This document shows, piece by piece, positions 1-6,372 of a stretch of 36,520 bases of DNA. This DNA is from a virus: the IMG/VR virus record IMGVR_UViG_3300044641_001512, positions 1 through 36,520 of that record. One strand, given 5' to 3'. The stretch's first letter is position 1; the number at the start of each line of letters is the position of its first letter. Made by a program: the position numbers and the translations under genes. The notes beneath the pieces were generated by a model. That model had not been told where the DNA came from. It saw only the letters and a program-made list of their open reading frames with translations, and ran no database searches.

Positions 1-12
1 GGTCGCTTAACC
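1..12. repeat. 12-bp terminal direct repeat, left copy
   Basis: GGTCGCTTAACC at the left end is repeated exactly at the right end (36509-36520). A minus-strand reading frame continues in phase when one copy is removed, so the repeat marks circular closure. The length equals the 12-nt cohesive ends of lambda, and the genome carries lambda-type terminase genes close by. It could therefore be a filled-in cos overhang captured at both ends, or simply an assembly overlap. Confidence 0.8.
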
Positions 13-220
13 CACGTTCCTGTCCTAGCCCGAAAGCTTCCTTATACCCGTACGCCCTACCCTCCACCCTCAAATAGCTCGAAATGCCCTTAAAACGCAC
101 AGAACGGCGTCCTAGGAGCATCGTGGCGATTGCCGTGAGCTCGCGTTCCGTAGCCATCGCCCAGTCTGCGCGCTTGACTAGGGTATCGCACTTATTCGTT
201 TTATTGCTATGCGTTATCAT
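1..220 (-). CDS. Hypothetical protein crossing the contig junction (79 aa when closed)
   Basis: This frame is too short to be obvious in the linear window because it runs off position 1. It starts with ATG at 220-218, which shares one base with the TAA of the upstream gene (TAATG), so it is translationally coupled. If the 12-bp terminal repeat is collapsed, the frame continues in phase from 36508 and ends with TAA at 36491-36489, giving 79 residues that begin MITHSNKTNKCD. The next ATG (36479) lies 9 bases further on. I recognise no family. The composition is basic and mainly helical. The coupled start and intact frame across the joint make it likely to be a real gene. Confidence 0.65.
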   Translation of the reverse strand, partial: MITHSNKTNKCDTLVKRADWAMATERELTAIATMLLGRRSVRFKGISSYLRVEGRAYGYKEAFGLGQERGLSD

Positions 221-642
221 TAAGCCTCACCCTTAAGTCCGTCCGCGTCGCTCCTCGCATCCTCGTGATGGTCGATGGTCTGCCGGTAATCGAGCATGAG
301 CGTGGCCAATCGCGGAAACACCAAGGCAACTCTAGCCATCTCCTTGCCGAACTCGTAGTGTAAAGCCTGCCGCGTCCGTCCGGTCTTCTCGGCCATCTCA
401 CTGAACGATTGCGTGACCGCGCTCACGTCGCCAGACCCAACCCTGAGCACGACCATGAACATAGTGGGCGATAGGTCGGCGAGCGTCGCCAGTCGGCGGC
501 ATAGGTCAGCCGCGCTCCTCACCTCGCACTCGTCGATCTCGACCAATCGTTCCATGATCTCCGCAGTCAGCTTCGCCGAATCACTCGCGCCGTCGTAAGT
601 CGCGGTATAGACTGGCTGGCGGTTGATCGTGTAGGTGATCAC
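220..642 (-). CDS. Hypothetical protein with possible helix-turn-helix
   Basis: This is a 140-residue protein with a GTG start at 642 that overlaps the stop of the upstream gene as GTGA. Residues about 80-110 (FSEMAEKTGRTRQALHYEF) look like a helix-turn-helix of the kind that picks out 'new or rare' recognition helices. The rest is helical and unremarkable. A DNA-binding or regulatory role late in the replication operon is an inference. The gene is followed by a TAATG-coupled small gene that crosses the contig junction. Confidence 0.6.
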   Translation of the reverse strand: MITYTINRQPVYTATYDGASDSAKLTAEIMERLVEIDECEVRSAADLCRRLATLADLSPTMFMVVLRVGSGDVSAVTQSFSEMAEKTGRTRQALHYEFGKEMARVALVFPRLATLMLDYRQTIDHHEDARSDADGLKGEA

Positions 643-911
643 GAGAGGTCGCCTACCGGATTGTAAATCAGCTTACGAAGTTCGGGCGTGATCTCGATTG
701 CGTCCATGCCCTCAAGACTTAGCTGACCCATCGACTCGCGCTGTTGCAGCAGCATGATCACGGCCTTGATCTTCTTGATGCGCTCGCCGTATTCGCGAGT
801 TATCGTCTTGCGCTGAACTTCCAGCGTGGTGATCGCGCGTGCTGCGCGGGCCGAAAAGCGCAAGGCTTCGAGTTCCTTCAATTCCAGTTCATGATTTCCG
901 TTGGAGGGCAT
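639..911 (-). CDS. Small charged coiled-coil-like protein
   Basis: Ninety residues from ATG at 911, beginning MPSNGNHELELKEL. I chose this start because it follows an A-rich leader (GAAGAAAAAACAAAAACGC) like those before other genes here. The frame is open further, to a TTG at 1049 that overlaps the methyltransferase stop as TTGA and would give 136 residues. The stretch LELKELEALRFSARAARAI through ERIKKIKAVIMLLQQRE is charged, helical and likely to form a coiled coil. The function is unknown. The gene is coupled to its downstream neighbour through GTGA. In 912-1048 another frame could encode about 46 very basic residues from a GTG, which is weakly supported. Confidence 0.6.
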   Translation of the reverse strand: MPSNGNHELELKELEALRFSARAARAITTLEVQRKTITREYGERIKKIKAVIMLLQQRESMGQLSLEGMDAIEITPELRKLIYNPVGDLS

Positions 912-1045
912 TTGCGTTTTTGTTTTTTCTTCGGGCCTTGCGCGGACAGCTTGTGGTGTTTCGCCCACGCATGGCTCGAAATCAGTTTCGGTTTTGTTGG
1001 TAGTGTCTTTGCCACGCAATCGGCTTTGACGTTCGCGCGCTGTTG

Positions 1046-1624
1046 TCAAACAATTTCGCGCTCGATGACCGTCAACCCATTATTTCGATGCGTGTGATAT
1101 ACTTCGCGCCAGTCAGGTCGCACGTTCATAAACTGCCTGATAGCCTTGTTGATTCCTTCATCGCTATCGTCTCCGACGGTGCCGAACGTCTCGGTGTCAT
1201 GAAACGCAATCCAACGTTTCGCTTGATCGCCGTGCAGCGCGAGTTCCTTAGAAACCTGTGTGTAGCTGTGCAGCGTGTCTACAAACAACAAATCAGTCGG
1301 CTCGATCTTTGGAATCGTGATCGTGCTCGCCGTTACAAAAACCCAATCGGTTTTGGTGAGCGACGCGAAAGCCTGACGCACGCCGTAATCGTCGTTGATG
1401 TCATACGATCGAAGGCGCGCGTCGTGCTTGCCACGCAGTCCGTGTAGGAAGGCAAGCGTGCTCTCGCCTGTCCTCACACCGAACTCGGTCACGTGGTCGC
1501 ATTGCTGCGCGAGGAAAGATAGCATAGGCAGGTGCTCGTTGATGTCTGATCTCTTGCGCGCCGCGTATTGATACGAGGCGCGAATTATATCGTGTTCTGA
1601 GTTGTTTTCTCGTTCTGATTTCAT
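1046..1624 (-). CDS. Class I SAM-dependent methyltransferase (Methyltransf_24-like)
   Basis: 192 residues. The segment HVTEFGVRTGESTLAFL (about residues 43-59) matches the SAM-binding motif I of Rossmann methyltransferases. DLLFVDTLHSYTQV (about 110-123) matches the motif IV region of the Methyltransf_24 group, followed by WIAFHDTETFG. Members of that group often methylate sugars or small molecules. The substrate here is unknown; candidates are glycans linked to the two phage glycosyltransferases, or a base or nucleotide. The ATG at 1624 follows the A-rich leader AAACAAAACTAAC, without a Shine-Dalgarno sequence. The gene sits directly after the replication gene. Confidence 0.75.
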   Translation of the reverse strand: MKSERENNSEHDIIRASYQYAARKRSDINEHLPMLSFLAQQCDHVTEFGVRTGESTLAFLHGLRGKHDARLRSYDINDDYGVRQAFASLTKTDWVFVTASTITIPKIEPTDLLFVDTLHSYTQVSKELALHGDQAKRWIAFHDTETFGTVGDDSDEGINKAIRQFMNVRPDWREVYHTHRNNGLTVIEREIV

Positions 1625-1625
1625 G

Positions 1626-2513
1626 TTAGTTTTGTTTTCTGTGCTGAAATTGTTCCGAGCGCGCCGTCTGTTTTGTGAGCCAGTCCTGCGTCGTGCGATC
1701 TAGGGCCGACCATTGCTCGCCTTCGCGCGTGCCGCCTCGGGCGTAAACGGAATCAGGCGCGTTGTCATTAATCCATGCGCGCCAGCCGTTCGGTTCTGGC
1801 AACGAGGTCGAGATCGAGCCGCTGGGCGTTTGCTGCCCCATCGTAGGCTCGCACTTGTTAATCCAATTCACGAAACGGCGCCGACTCATCGTTTTCTTGT
1901 TGGCCGCAGCCCAGACCAAGGCTTTCGCGTGCTCGCGTCGAATGTCGATGCCTCGATACGCTGGCGAGGTCGCAAGGTCGGCGAGCCATTCGGCGTCGGT
2001 CTGCTTGGGTTGCTTTTGCGGCTTCTCGGGTTGATCAGGCAAGTCATCGAAAGGAAGATCGGGCGGCGGGGCGTCAGCCTCGCTCTCTGCTTCTTCTTCT
2101 AGCTTCTGACTTCTGACTTCTGACTTATTGGGCGTTACACTTGCGTTACTCGATGCGTTACGCTCGTTGTTACGCTCTTTGTTACGGTGATTTTGAACGC
2201 GTAACCTAGTCTGTTCTCGCGTGATAGCTTCGTTGAGCATACGTCGGCAGGTTATTGTTACATCACCGTTACTGCATCGTAGCACGTTGCCGACCTTCAT
2301 TGCGTCGATTTCTTCAACTGCTGTTTCAAATTCAGCTTCGGAAACGCCCATGATGCGCGACCATCCACGAACCGGAAAAGTTGCCGTTCCGCGAGTCGAT
2401 GAGCCGTGCAGAACGCAGAGAATGTCCACCCATGCACCGCGTGCCGATAGGGTCAAAATGCGCGTGTCGACCAAGTAGTCGGACGGGTAAAATTGCAAAA
2501 AAGGTAGTTTCAT
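1626..2513 (-). CDS. Phage replication initiator / replisome organiser (lambda O-like)
   Basis: 295 residues. The N-terminus (YPSDYLVDTRILTLSARGAW) is typical of phage replication proteins with a winged-helix N-terminal domain (DUF1376/replisome-organiser type). A low-complexity, acidic and Pro-rich linker lies at about residues 115-170, followed by a C-terminal domain that would be expected to contact a helicase or loader. The linker-coding DNA carries GTTAC repeats that look like origin iterons, as in lambda O. No helicase gene is visible, so the host DnaB is probably recruited. A strong hairpin followed by a T-rich run lies just upstream of the ATG. Confidence 0.75.
   Translation of the reverse strand: MKLPFLQFYPSDYLVDTRILTLSARGAWVDILCVLHGSSTRGTATFPVRGWSRIMGVSEAEFETAVEEIDAMKVGNVLRCSNGDVTITCRRMLNEAITREQTRLRVQNHRNKERNNERNASSNASVTPNKSEVRSQKLEEEAESEADAPPPDLPFDDLPDQPEKPQKQPKQTDAEWLADLATSPAYRGIDIRREHAKALVWAAANKKTMSRRRFVNWINKCEPTMGQQTPSGSISTSLPEPNGWRAWINDNAPDSVYARGGTREGEQWSALDRTTQDWLTKQTARSEQFQHRKQN
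2132..2272. repeat. GTTAC iterons, candidate replication origin inside the initiator gene
   Basis: On the plus strand GCGTTAC occurs at 2132, 2143 and 2155, and TTGTTAC at 2167 and 2179. The five copies are spaced 11, 12, 12 and 12 bases apart. An inverted copy (GTAAC) is at 2201 and two further GTTAC are at 2257 and 2268. The single 11-base step breaks codon phase, which argues against a mere protein repeat. Iterons within the initiator gene are the arrangement of lambda ori inside O. Three tandem TTCTGAC units (2104-2124) lie next to them. The origin function is inferred. Confidence 0.5.
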
Positions 2514-2525
2514 AAATCAAAGAAA

Positions 2526-2587
2526 AGTCCGCCAGCCCACGCGGTGAAACTTGGCGATGAAACTCGCCTCGCGCGAACTGACGGACT
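2526..2587 (-). terminator. Hairpin with T-rich tail between rusA and the replication gene
   Basis: On the minus strand AGTCCGTCAG (2587-2578) pairs with CTGGCGGACT (2535-2526), a 10-bp stem with one G-T wobble. A second small stem (GGCGA/TCGCC) sits inside the long loop. The right arm runs into TTTTCTTT, as in a Rho-independent terminator. The T-run ends only a few bases from the ATG at 2513, so it may act as an attenuator or 5' leader structure for the replication gene as well as a terminator for the recombination operon. Confidence 0.6.
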
Positions 2588-2637
2588 AAATTGTTTGATT
2601 GATTTCATGGATAGGCGTTTCACGGCCTTCGCTTTGG

Positions 2638-3108
2638 TTACGACTCCGAAAACAGCTGTAAAGTAAAATTACAACCGACTTCTTGTTCACTCTGCGCCCA
2701 GTATTTCGCAACCGTCATGTAAGTGACCTGCGAGTCGTCGCGCCAGATTGCCTTGGTGCGCGTAACGCGATCAAGGATGAGCTTAACCATGTTGTCCGCG
2801 TCCGGCTTCTGCGCGTGCCTAACTGGAGCCGATGGTTTCACGAAGCCGTGGGCGTTGAAGTGCGACTTTGGTCGTCGCATCCAGAACGTCGCAACGACTT
2901 CAAACGCTCCGTCCTTGTTGTATTCTGGCTTGTGCTCATTGATCGCTTTAACGAGCGCAAAATTGACCGCGCGCTTCCAATCGTCGGCAACGTCGCTGTC
3001 ATACATTCTCGCAACGTACTTCGCGCCCATCTTGCGGGCAAACGCTCTCGCACGAGGTTGGCCTTTCGGGTCGCCGTAGATTAAGAAGGTCATTTGAGTC
3101 GGTCTCAT
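2638..3108 (-). CDS. rusA: RusA-family Holliday junction resolvase
   Basis: 156 residues, the usual size for RusA-like enzymes. The N-terminal GDPKGQPRAR (about 12-21) matches the GxPxxKxRPR-type motif. KPDADN (101-106) and the WRDDSQV segment (122-128) hold the acidic residues that bind the catalytic metal (D103, D105, D124, D125 by family pattern). The enzyme cuts four-way junctions made during recombination or replication, fitting its place at the end of a recE/recT block. The ATG overlaps the upstream stop as ATGA. An alternative start is Met6. Confidence 0.9.
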   Translation of the reverse strand: MRPTQMTFLIYGDPKGQPRARAFARKMGAKYVARMYDSDVADDWKRAVNFALVKAINEHKPEYNKDGAFEVVATFWMRRPKSHFNAHGFVKPSAPVRHAQKPDADNMVKLILDRVTRTKAIWRDDSQVTYMTVAKYWAQSEQEVGCNFTLQLFSES

Positions 3109-3230
3109 TTTGTAACCTCCTTCCGTCGCACGAGCAAATGATCGCGCTCCTCTTGCGTGATGCGATGCGCGATCAGCCCGAGCATAATCGCGCGACGGAA
3201 TACGTTTTGCTGACAGGTTTCGACGCTCAT
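3105..3230 (-). CDS. Small hypothetical protein (41 aa)
   Basis: The ATG at 3230 is preceded by a clear Shine-Dalgarno sequence, AAAGGAG, with 6-7 bases of spacing, which is unusual in this genome and decides the start. The product (MSVETCQQNVFRRAIMLGLI start) is helical and basic. The same frame stays open upstream to an ATG at 3317 behind an A-rich leader, which would give 70 residues. The gene ends in ATGA overlap with rusA. I do not recognise a family. Confidence 0.55.
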   Translation of the reverse strand: MSVETCQQNVFRRAIMLGLIAHRITQEERDHLLVRRKEVTK

Positions 3231-3301
3231 CGTGATCTCCTTTGGTGTCTGAAATTCAAGCAATCGGCGGTCGATTTCTGAGTTAAGTTTATTTTGTTCA
3301 T
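3227..3301 (-). CDS. Possible 24-aa coupled mini-gene
   Basis: A 24-codon frame beginning MNKINLTQKSTADC. Its ATG overlaps the TGA of the upstream membrane protein gene (ATGA), and its own TGA overlaps the ATG at 3230 (again ATGA). It fits exactly into the coupled chain seen throughout this operon. It may serve mainly to carry ribosomes to the next start. The alternative is that this stretch is only the 5' part of a 70-residue frame from 3317. Confidence 0.3.
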   Translation of the reverse strand: MNKINLTQKSTADCLNFRHQRRSR

Positions 3302-3516
3302 GGCGTGAGCGAATCATTGTTTGGTTGTTTGGTTGTTTTCTTATGCTTGAATCTGCCCAACTCATCTCTGAGCGAGCGCAGGTTTTTAAGGTTGTCGAAA
3401 TAATCATCGACCCACTGTTCGTTGCGGCCTCGCACGATGCCGTCGGCGCGCCCAACAAAGTAGGCGAGCACGATGGCGACTAAGCAAAGCGCGGTGACTG
3501 CGATTGCGGTGATCAT
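3298..3516 (-). CDS. Small single-pass membrane protein
   Basis: 72 residues from ATG at 3516, which overlaps the stop of the RecE-like gene (ATGA). A GTG at 3528 is possible but less likely. Residues about 1-22 (ITAIAVTALCLVAIVLAYFVG) form a transmembrane segment, followed by a charged cytoplasmic or periplasmic tail rich in Arg, Asp and Lys. The function is unknown. It lies within the recombination operon, between the RecE-like nuclease and rusA. Confidence 0.6.
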   Translation of the reverse strand: MITAIAVTALCLVAIVLAYFVGRADGIVRGRNEQWVDDYFDNLKNLRSLRDELGRFKHKKTTKQPNNDSLTP

Positions 3517-4340
3517 GATTTGTACCACGCTGGCAATGAGAGTTCGTGCAGGACTGGCTCGATGTTCGGCCAGTTGTTGTCCTCGATGCTTCGCTTGAGG
3601 CGAATCAGGTCAGCGATGTTCTCGTCCTGACCGCGAGCGATTGCATCGTCGCTGAGTTTATAGACTGCCACGCCGTAGGGTTCGCACTTCTCGACCGCGA
3701 CGTAATACATCCGCGAAACTGACCATTTAAATACTTCGTTGATGAGCGGCAAATAAAACCCAGCTTGCCGGTGGTAGCCGTAGGAGAACGCGGCGCGCTC
3801 GAAGTTGCGGAACGCGTCGCTGTCCAAACTCTCGACGGTCTTCACGTCGAGCACGTAAGGCTCGCCGTTCGTCAGTTCGCAGCCCAGCGAGCTAAACCAG
3901 TCCGTGCGGCATTGCAGCGCGCCCAGAGCGTTCTTCTGTTCCTTGCGCCATGTCACTTCCGGCATACCGTCCGCGAGGAGCTGCGAGGCGATTGGATGTG
4001 CCGCCACGGCCTCGCGCATCGCCACGACCTGCGCCAGTTCGTCGGCATCGAGCAGAGTCTTGCCCTCGTGCTGCGCTGCAAACTCGGCGTATGCCGCCTT
4101 GCCTTCCTTAGTGCGCCGGTCGAGATCGGGTTTCTGAACGTAGCGCGCAGCAAACTCCTTCTCCTCTAGGATGGCACAGTGTACCGCGCTGCCTAGTCGG
4201 AACGCCGTGGACTCGTCGGGTTGAGCGAGCGTCTTGGCAATATACTTTTTGAAGTAGAGCGCGGGGCGGCGACGGTAACACTCCAGCTTTGAGTGCGAGA
4301 TCGCAACATTAGCGTGATAATCTTGTATTGATTCATTCAT
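3513..4340 (-). CDS. RecE/exonuclease VIII-like PD-(D/E)XK nuclease
   Basis: 275 residues, beginning SIQDYHANVAISHSKLECY and continuing with LGSAVHCAILE (H54), the pattern of the DUF3799/RecE C-terminal nuclease family. Candidate catalytic residues are E128, D147 (CRTDW), D165 and K167 (LDVKT) and Q192 (YGYHRQAGFY). The enzyme would resect double-stranded DNA ends 5' to 3', leaving 3' tails for the RecT annealing protein encoded three genes upstream. It is the size of the stand-alone phage nuclease domain, not of full-length E. coli RecE. The start is the ATG at 4340. Confidence 0.85.
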   Translation of the reverse strand: MNESIQDYHANVAISHSKLECYRRRPALYFKKYIAKTLAQPDESTAFRLGSAVHCAILEEKEFAARYVQKPDLDRRTKEGKAAYAEFAAQHEGKTLLDADELAQVVAMREAVAAHPIASQLLADGMPEVTWRKEQKNALGALQCRTDWFSSLGCELTNGEPYVLDVKTVESLDSDAFRNFERAAFSYGYHRQAGFYLPLINEVFKWSVSRMYYVAVEKCEPYGVAVYKLSDDAIARGQDENIADLIRLKRSIEDNNWPNIEPVLHELSLPAWYKS

Positions 4341-4455
4341 CTTTTTTGTCCTCGGAGTCGCAGATGAACGGCCAGATCACGATGAGTAAAATCGAGAACA
4401 GAATGAGCGTTGCCCATTCGCAAATCCAGCCGATCAATCTGCGGATTGAGTTCAC
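4333..4455 (-). CDS. 40-aa membrane peptide
   Basis: A short frame starting with GTG at 4455, overlapping the upstream stop as GTGA, and ending 8 bases inside the RecE-like gene. The peptide begins NSIRRLIGWI and continues with a hydrophobic helix (WATLILFSILLIVIWPFI) and an acidic/basic tail (CDSEDKKDE). It has the features of a small single-pass phage membrane protein. Coupling on both sides supports translation. The function is unknown. Confidence 0.55.
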   Translation of the reverse strand: MNSIRRLIGWICEWATLILFSILLIVIWPFICDSEDKKDE

Positions 4456-4748
4456 AGATCGGTATCCTCCAGCTTGATCTTAAATTGGAGCGGGTCGATT
4501 TCGCTTTCGCTCTCGTCTTTAAAGCGCACCGACCAACTGACCTTTACGTTGATCTTCGGCGCGGCTGCGAGGCTGTCCCACTCCACCGAGAAAGCGCACT
4601 TGGCTTTCGGCTCGGTCTGGTTCTCGTCCTCGATGAATGATTCCTGCGCCGCCTTAGCGATTTGTTTGAAGTGCGTTTCGAGCAAGCCTCGGAATTGTTC
4701 CGTGGCTGCGTTGATGACTGCTGTCTGTTTTAGATCGTTATCGTTCAT
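4452..4748 (-). CDS. Hypothetical acidic protein in the recombination operon
   Basis: 98 residues. The N-terminal half is helical (residues 1-45) and the C-terminal half has beta-like alternation (CAFSVEWDSLAA, KINVKVSWSVRFKDE). The acidic C-terminus ends LEDTDL. I do not recognise the family. Its position between recT and recE, and the ATGA overlap with the gene upstream, suggest an accessory role in recombination or nucleic acid handling. Confidence 0.6.
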   Translation of the reverse strand: MNDNDLKQTAVINAATEQFRGLLETHFKQIAKAAQESFIEDENQTEPKAKCAFSVEWDSLAAAPKINVKVSWSVRFKDESESEIDPLQFKIKLEDTDL

Positions 4749-4966
4749 GATTCTTTCGTTTGATTGTTGATTCGTTTGCTGAAGAAAAAGCGCAGACCGC
4801 GCTCGATGTCACCGTGGCCGACGTAGCGACCGTGACTATCTACGCGCTCGCCTCGCTCGTTGGTGTGATGTGACTTCATACGCTCTAGCACGCGAGCCTC
4901 TGGCTTATAGAGTCGGCTCCGGTCGTAAACGTCGGAGCGGCGGATAGCTTGACCCATTACGTTCAC
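4745..4966 (-). CDS. Small basic hypothetical protein
   Basis: 73 residues from GTG at 4966, overlapping the recT stop as GTGA; an ATG at 4957 is the alternative. It is very basic and rich in Arg and His (VLERMKSHHTNERGERVDSH), so nucleic-acid binding is plausible but unproven. No recognised domain. Coupled downstream by ATGA. Confidence 0.55.
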   Translation of the reverse strand: MNVMGQAIRRSDVYDRSRLYKPEARVLERMKSHHTNERGERVDSHGRYVGHGDIERGLRFFFSKRINNQTKES

Positions 4967-5619
4967 GCCGCACCTCCAATCGCGTCGCTCAGTCCGCCAG
5001 CGACTTTCTCACTAAGCGGCGTCACGTTAATCTCGGGCGCGATGTCGCGCGCTTCCTCGACCGTGCGTAAGCCTTTGAGTATGTCGCCGAACTGGTCGCG
5101 CAGGATAAAGCCTCGAGCGCGGAACTTCAACATACGCTTTGGATAGTCAGACCACGGGCCGGACTTGCCCCAGAGTTTTGCGCCCTTCGCGTCGGCAGTC
5201 GTGAACGTCTCGCTTGCTGCGTCGAATCCTTTGCGACGCACCGTAATCTTGTAGCCATGGGTATCCTTTCCGACCTCACCAACTTCTTCCTCGGCGTAGG
5301 TTTCGAGCTGGCCGCTAGCGCGAACCAAAGCAAGAGCGGCGTCGCCGTAGATCGCTGGCCTGCCGTTGATGACTGCCGTGTTTTGCAGAGCGGCCATTGG
5401 CGTGAGTCCTAGTTCCATTCCTAGTTGAATCGCGATCATCACGCTCTCCGGTTTCTCCATGCCGCGCGGTGCGAAGCCGCTGGCGACGACTGCCTTGGCG
5501 AAGCGGAAAGCCTCGTCGATTGAAGCCAACTGCACGCCTTGATTGCCGAAGCTGATCTGTGCTTTCGGAGCGGTATCTTGTACCGCGACTTGAGTATCTG
5601 TTTTAACGTTCGTGTCCAT
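4963..5619 (-). CDS. recT: RecT-family single-strand annealing recombinase
   Basis: 218 residues from ATG at 5619. The core KPESVMIAIQLGMELGLTPM (around residue 55-75), followed by INGRPAIYGDAALALVRASG, is the conserved signature of the RecT family. A later block (GPWSDYPKRMLKFRARGFILRDQFGD) matches its C-terminal core. It anneals complementary single strands and works with the RecE-like nuclease nearby. The start follows the leader CAAAACACAAAACAAAACC; an in-frame ATG 13 codons upstream (5658) and longer extensions exist but cover a hairpin and do not look coding. Confidence 0.88.
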   Translation of the reverse strand: MDTNVKTDTQVAVQDTAPKAQISFGNQGVQLASIDEAFRFAKAVVASGFAPRGMEKPESVMIAIQLGMELGLTPMAALQNTAVINGRPAIYGDAALALVRASGQLETYAEEEVGEVGKDTHGYKITVRRKGFDAASETFTTADAKGAKLWGKSGPWSDYPKRMLKFRARGFILRDQFGDILKGLRTVEEARDIAPEINVTPLSEKVAGGLSDAIGGAA

Positions 5620-5647
5620 TGTGTTATCGGTTTTGTTTTGTGTTTTG

Positions 5648-5689
5648 CCGCCCGTCATTAAGTTGGCGGGCGGTTTTCCTTTAAGGAAA
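5648..5689. promoter_or_regulatory. Two inverted repeats in the recT leader
   Basis: The 142-bp gap upstream of recT holds a perfect 7+1+7 palindrome, TTTCCTTTAAGGAAA (5675-5689), and next to it a 7-bp GC stem, CCGCCCG/CGGGCGG (5648-5654 with 5667-5673). On the plus strand the GC stem is followed by TTTTCCTTT, so it could end antisense transcription. On the minus strand it would form a leader hairpin. The palindrome looks like an operator. I find no convincing -35/-10 pair in the gap. Confidence 0.4.
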
Positions 5690-5761
5690 TTGTGCTGGCG
5701 TATTTTCGCACCGCCACCAGCGGCGTCGGAGGCACTATTTAGAGTCCGTTGCGTAGACAAA

Positions 5762-6175
5762 TTAGAACGGCACTTCTTCCGTCTCGACTGGCTTAGTCGC
5801 TGCTTTCTCAGCACTCTGCGGCGCAGGTTCGCGGCGTGAATACCAAATTGTGCGGGCAGCGTTCTTGAGCAACGTGTCGGCCTCGCGAGGAGGAAATGGT
5901 GTTCCGTCTTTGCGGAGATTTTGTTCGCGGTCGGCTCCGTAATAGCGAAGCTGCGCATCACTGAGCTGACTGACTGGCGTACCAGCGTTCTTGCCGAAAT
6001 GCACCGTCACATCGCCCGCGTTATCGACCCAGACTTCCGGTGCCGGTAGCGAGGTCGGAAGCGGAGTGCTCGATGCTACGCTCGGTGCCGTGGCGACCGC
6101 GCGTGGTTTGGTTTCAAGAGCAGCACGGATTGCGCGCAGCTCGATGAGGAGTTCGTTGTGTTGTTCGCTGGTCAT
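5762..6175 (-). CDS. SSB-like / DUF3820-type hypothetical protein with acidic tail
   Basis: 137 residues. The middle contains VTVHFGKNAGTPVSQLSDAQL (about 56-76), the 'FGKxxGxPxxxLxDxxLRYY' pattern of the DUF3820-type module also found at the C-terminus of some exonucleases. The last residues, EEVPF, resemble the acidic-hydrophobic tip of bacterial SSB (DDIPF) that recruits repair proteins. No OB fold is evident, so a true SSB is uncertain. It lies just upstream of recT. The start follows AAGGAACAACAA, a weak Shine-Dalgarno plus the A-rich leader. Confidence 0.6.
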   Translation of the reverse strand: MTSEQHNELLIELRAIRAALETKPRAVATAPSVASSTPLPTSLPAPEVWVDNAGDVTVHFGKNAGTPVSQLSDAQLRYYGADREQNLRKDGTPFPPREADTLLKNAARTIWYSRREPAPQSAEKAATKPVETEEVPF

Positions 6176-6372
6176 TTGTTGTTCCTTAGTTTTTGCAAAA
6201 GTTTAATCTCGGAAGTATTCACCAACCGCGCGACGTAGCCAAGGTCTTGCGCGATGCGGTAGGCGTAGCCGGTCGAGATGCCCAGATCGTAGGCTGCGAC
6301 CTTCATCGACTCGCCTCGATTAATTGCCGAGATGATTCGCGGGCGGTTGCGCGGGTTGCTTGGGCGGCTCAT
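6172..6372 (-). CDS. Small helix-turn-helix DNA-binding protein
   Basis: 66 residues from ATG at 6372, which overlaps the lysozyme stop (ATGA). Longer in-frame extensions run in the shadow of the lysozyme gene and are rejected. Residues about 11-40 (IISAINRGESMKVAAYDLG, ISTGYAYRIAQDLG) form an HTH. It may regulate the recombination operon directly downstream, for example through the palindrome at 5675-5689; this is inference. Confidence 0.65.
   Translation of the reverse strand: MSRPSNPRNRPRIISAINRGESMKVAAYDLGISTGYAYRIAQDLGYVARLVNTSEIKLLQKLRNNK

Noticed and set aside
207-401. 64-residue minus-strand frame
   Set aside because: It lies inside the 140-residue gene at 220-642 in another phase and is Arg/Trp-rich without coupling signals.
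5620-5961. N-terminal extension of RecT to 5961
   Set aside because: It overlaps the SSB-like gene and the hairpin leader and does not resemble RecT N-termini; the ATG at 5619 has the usual A-rich leader.
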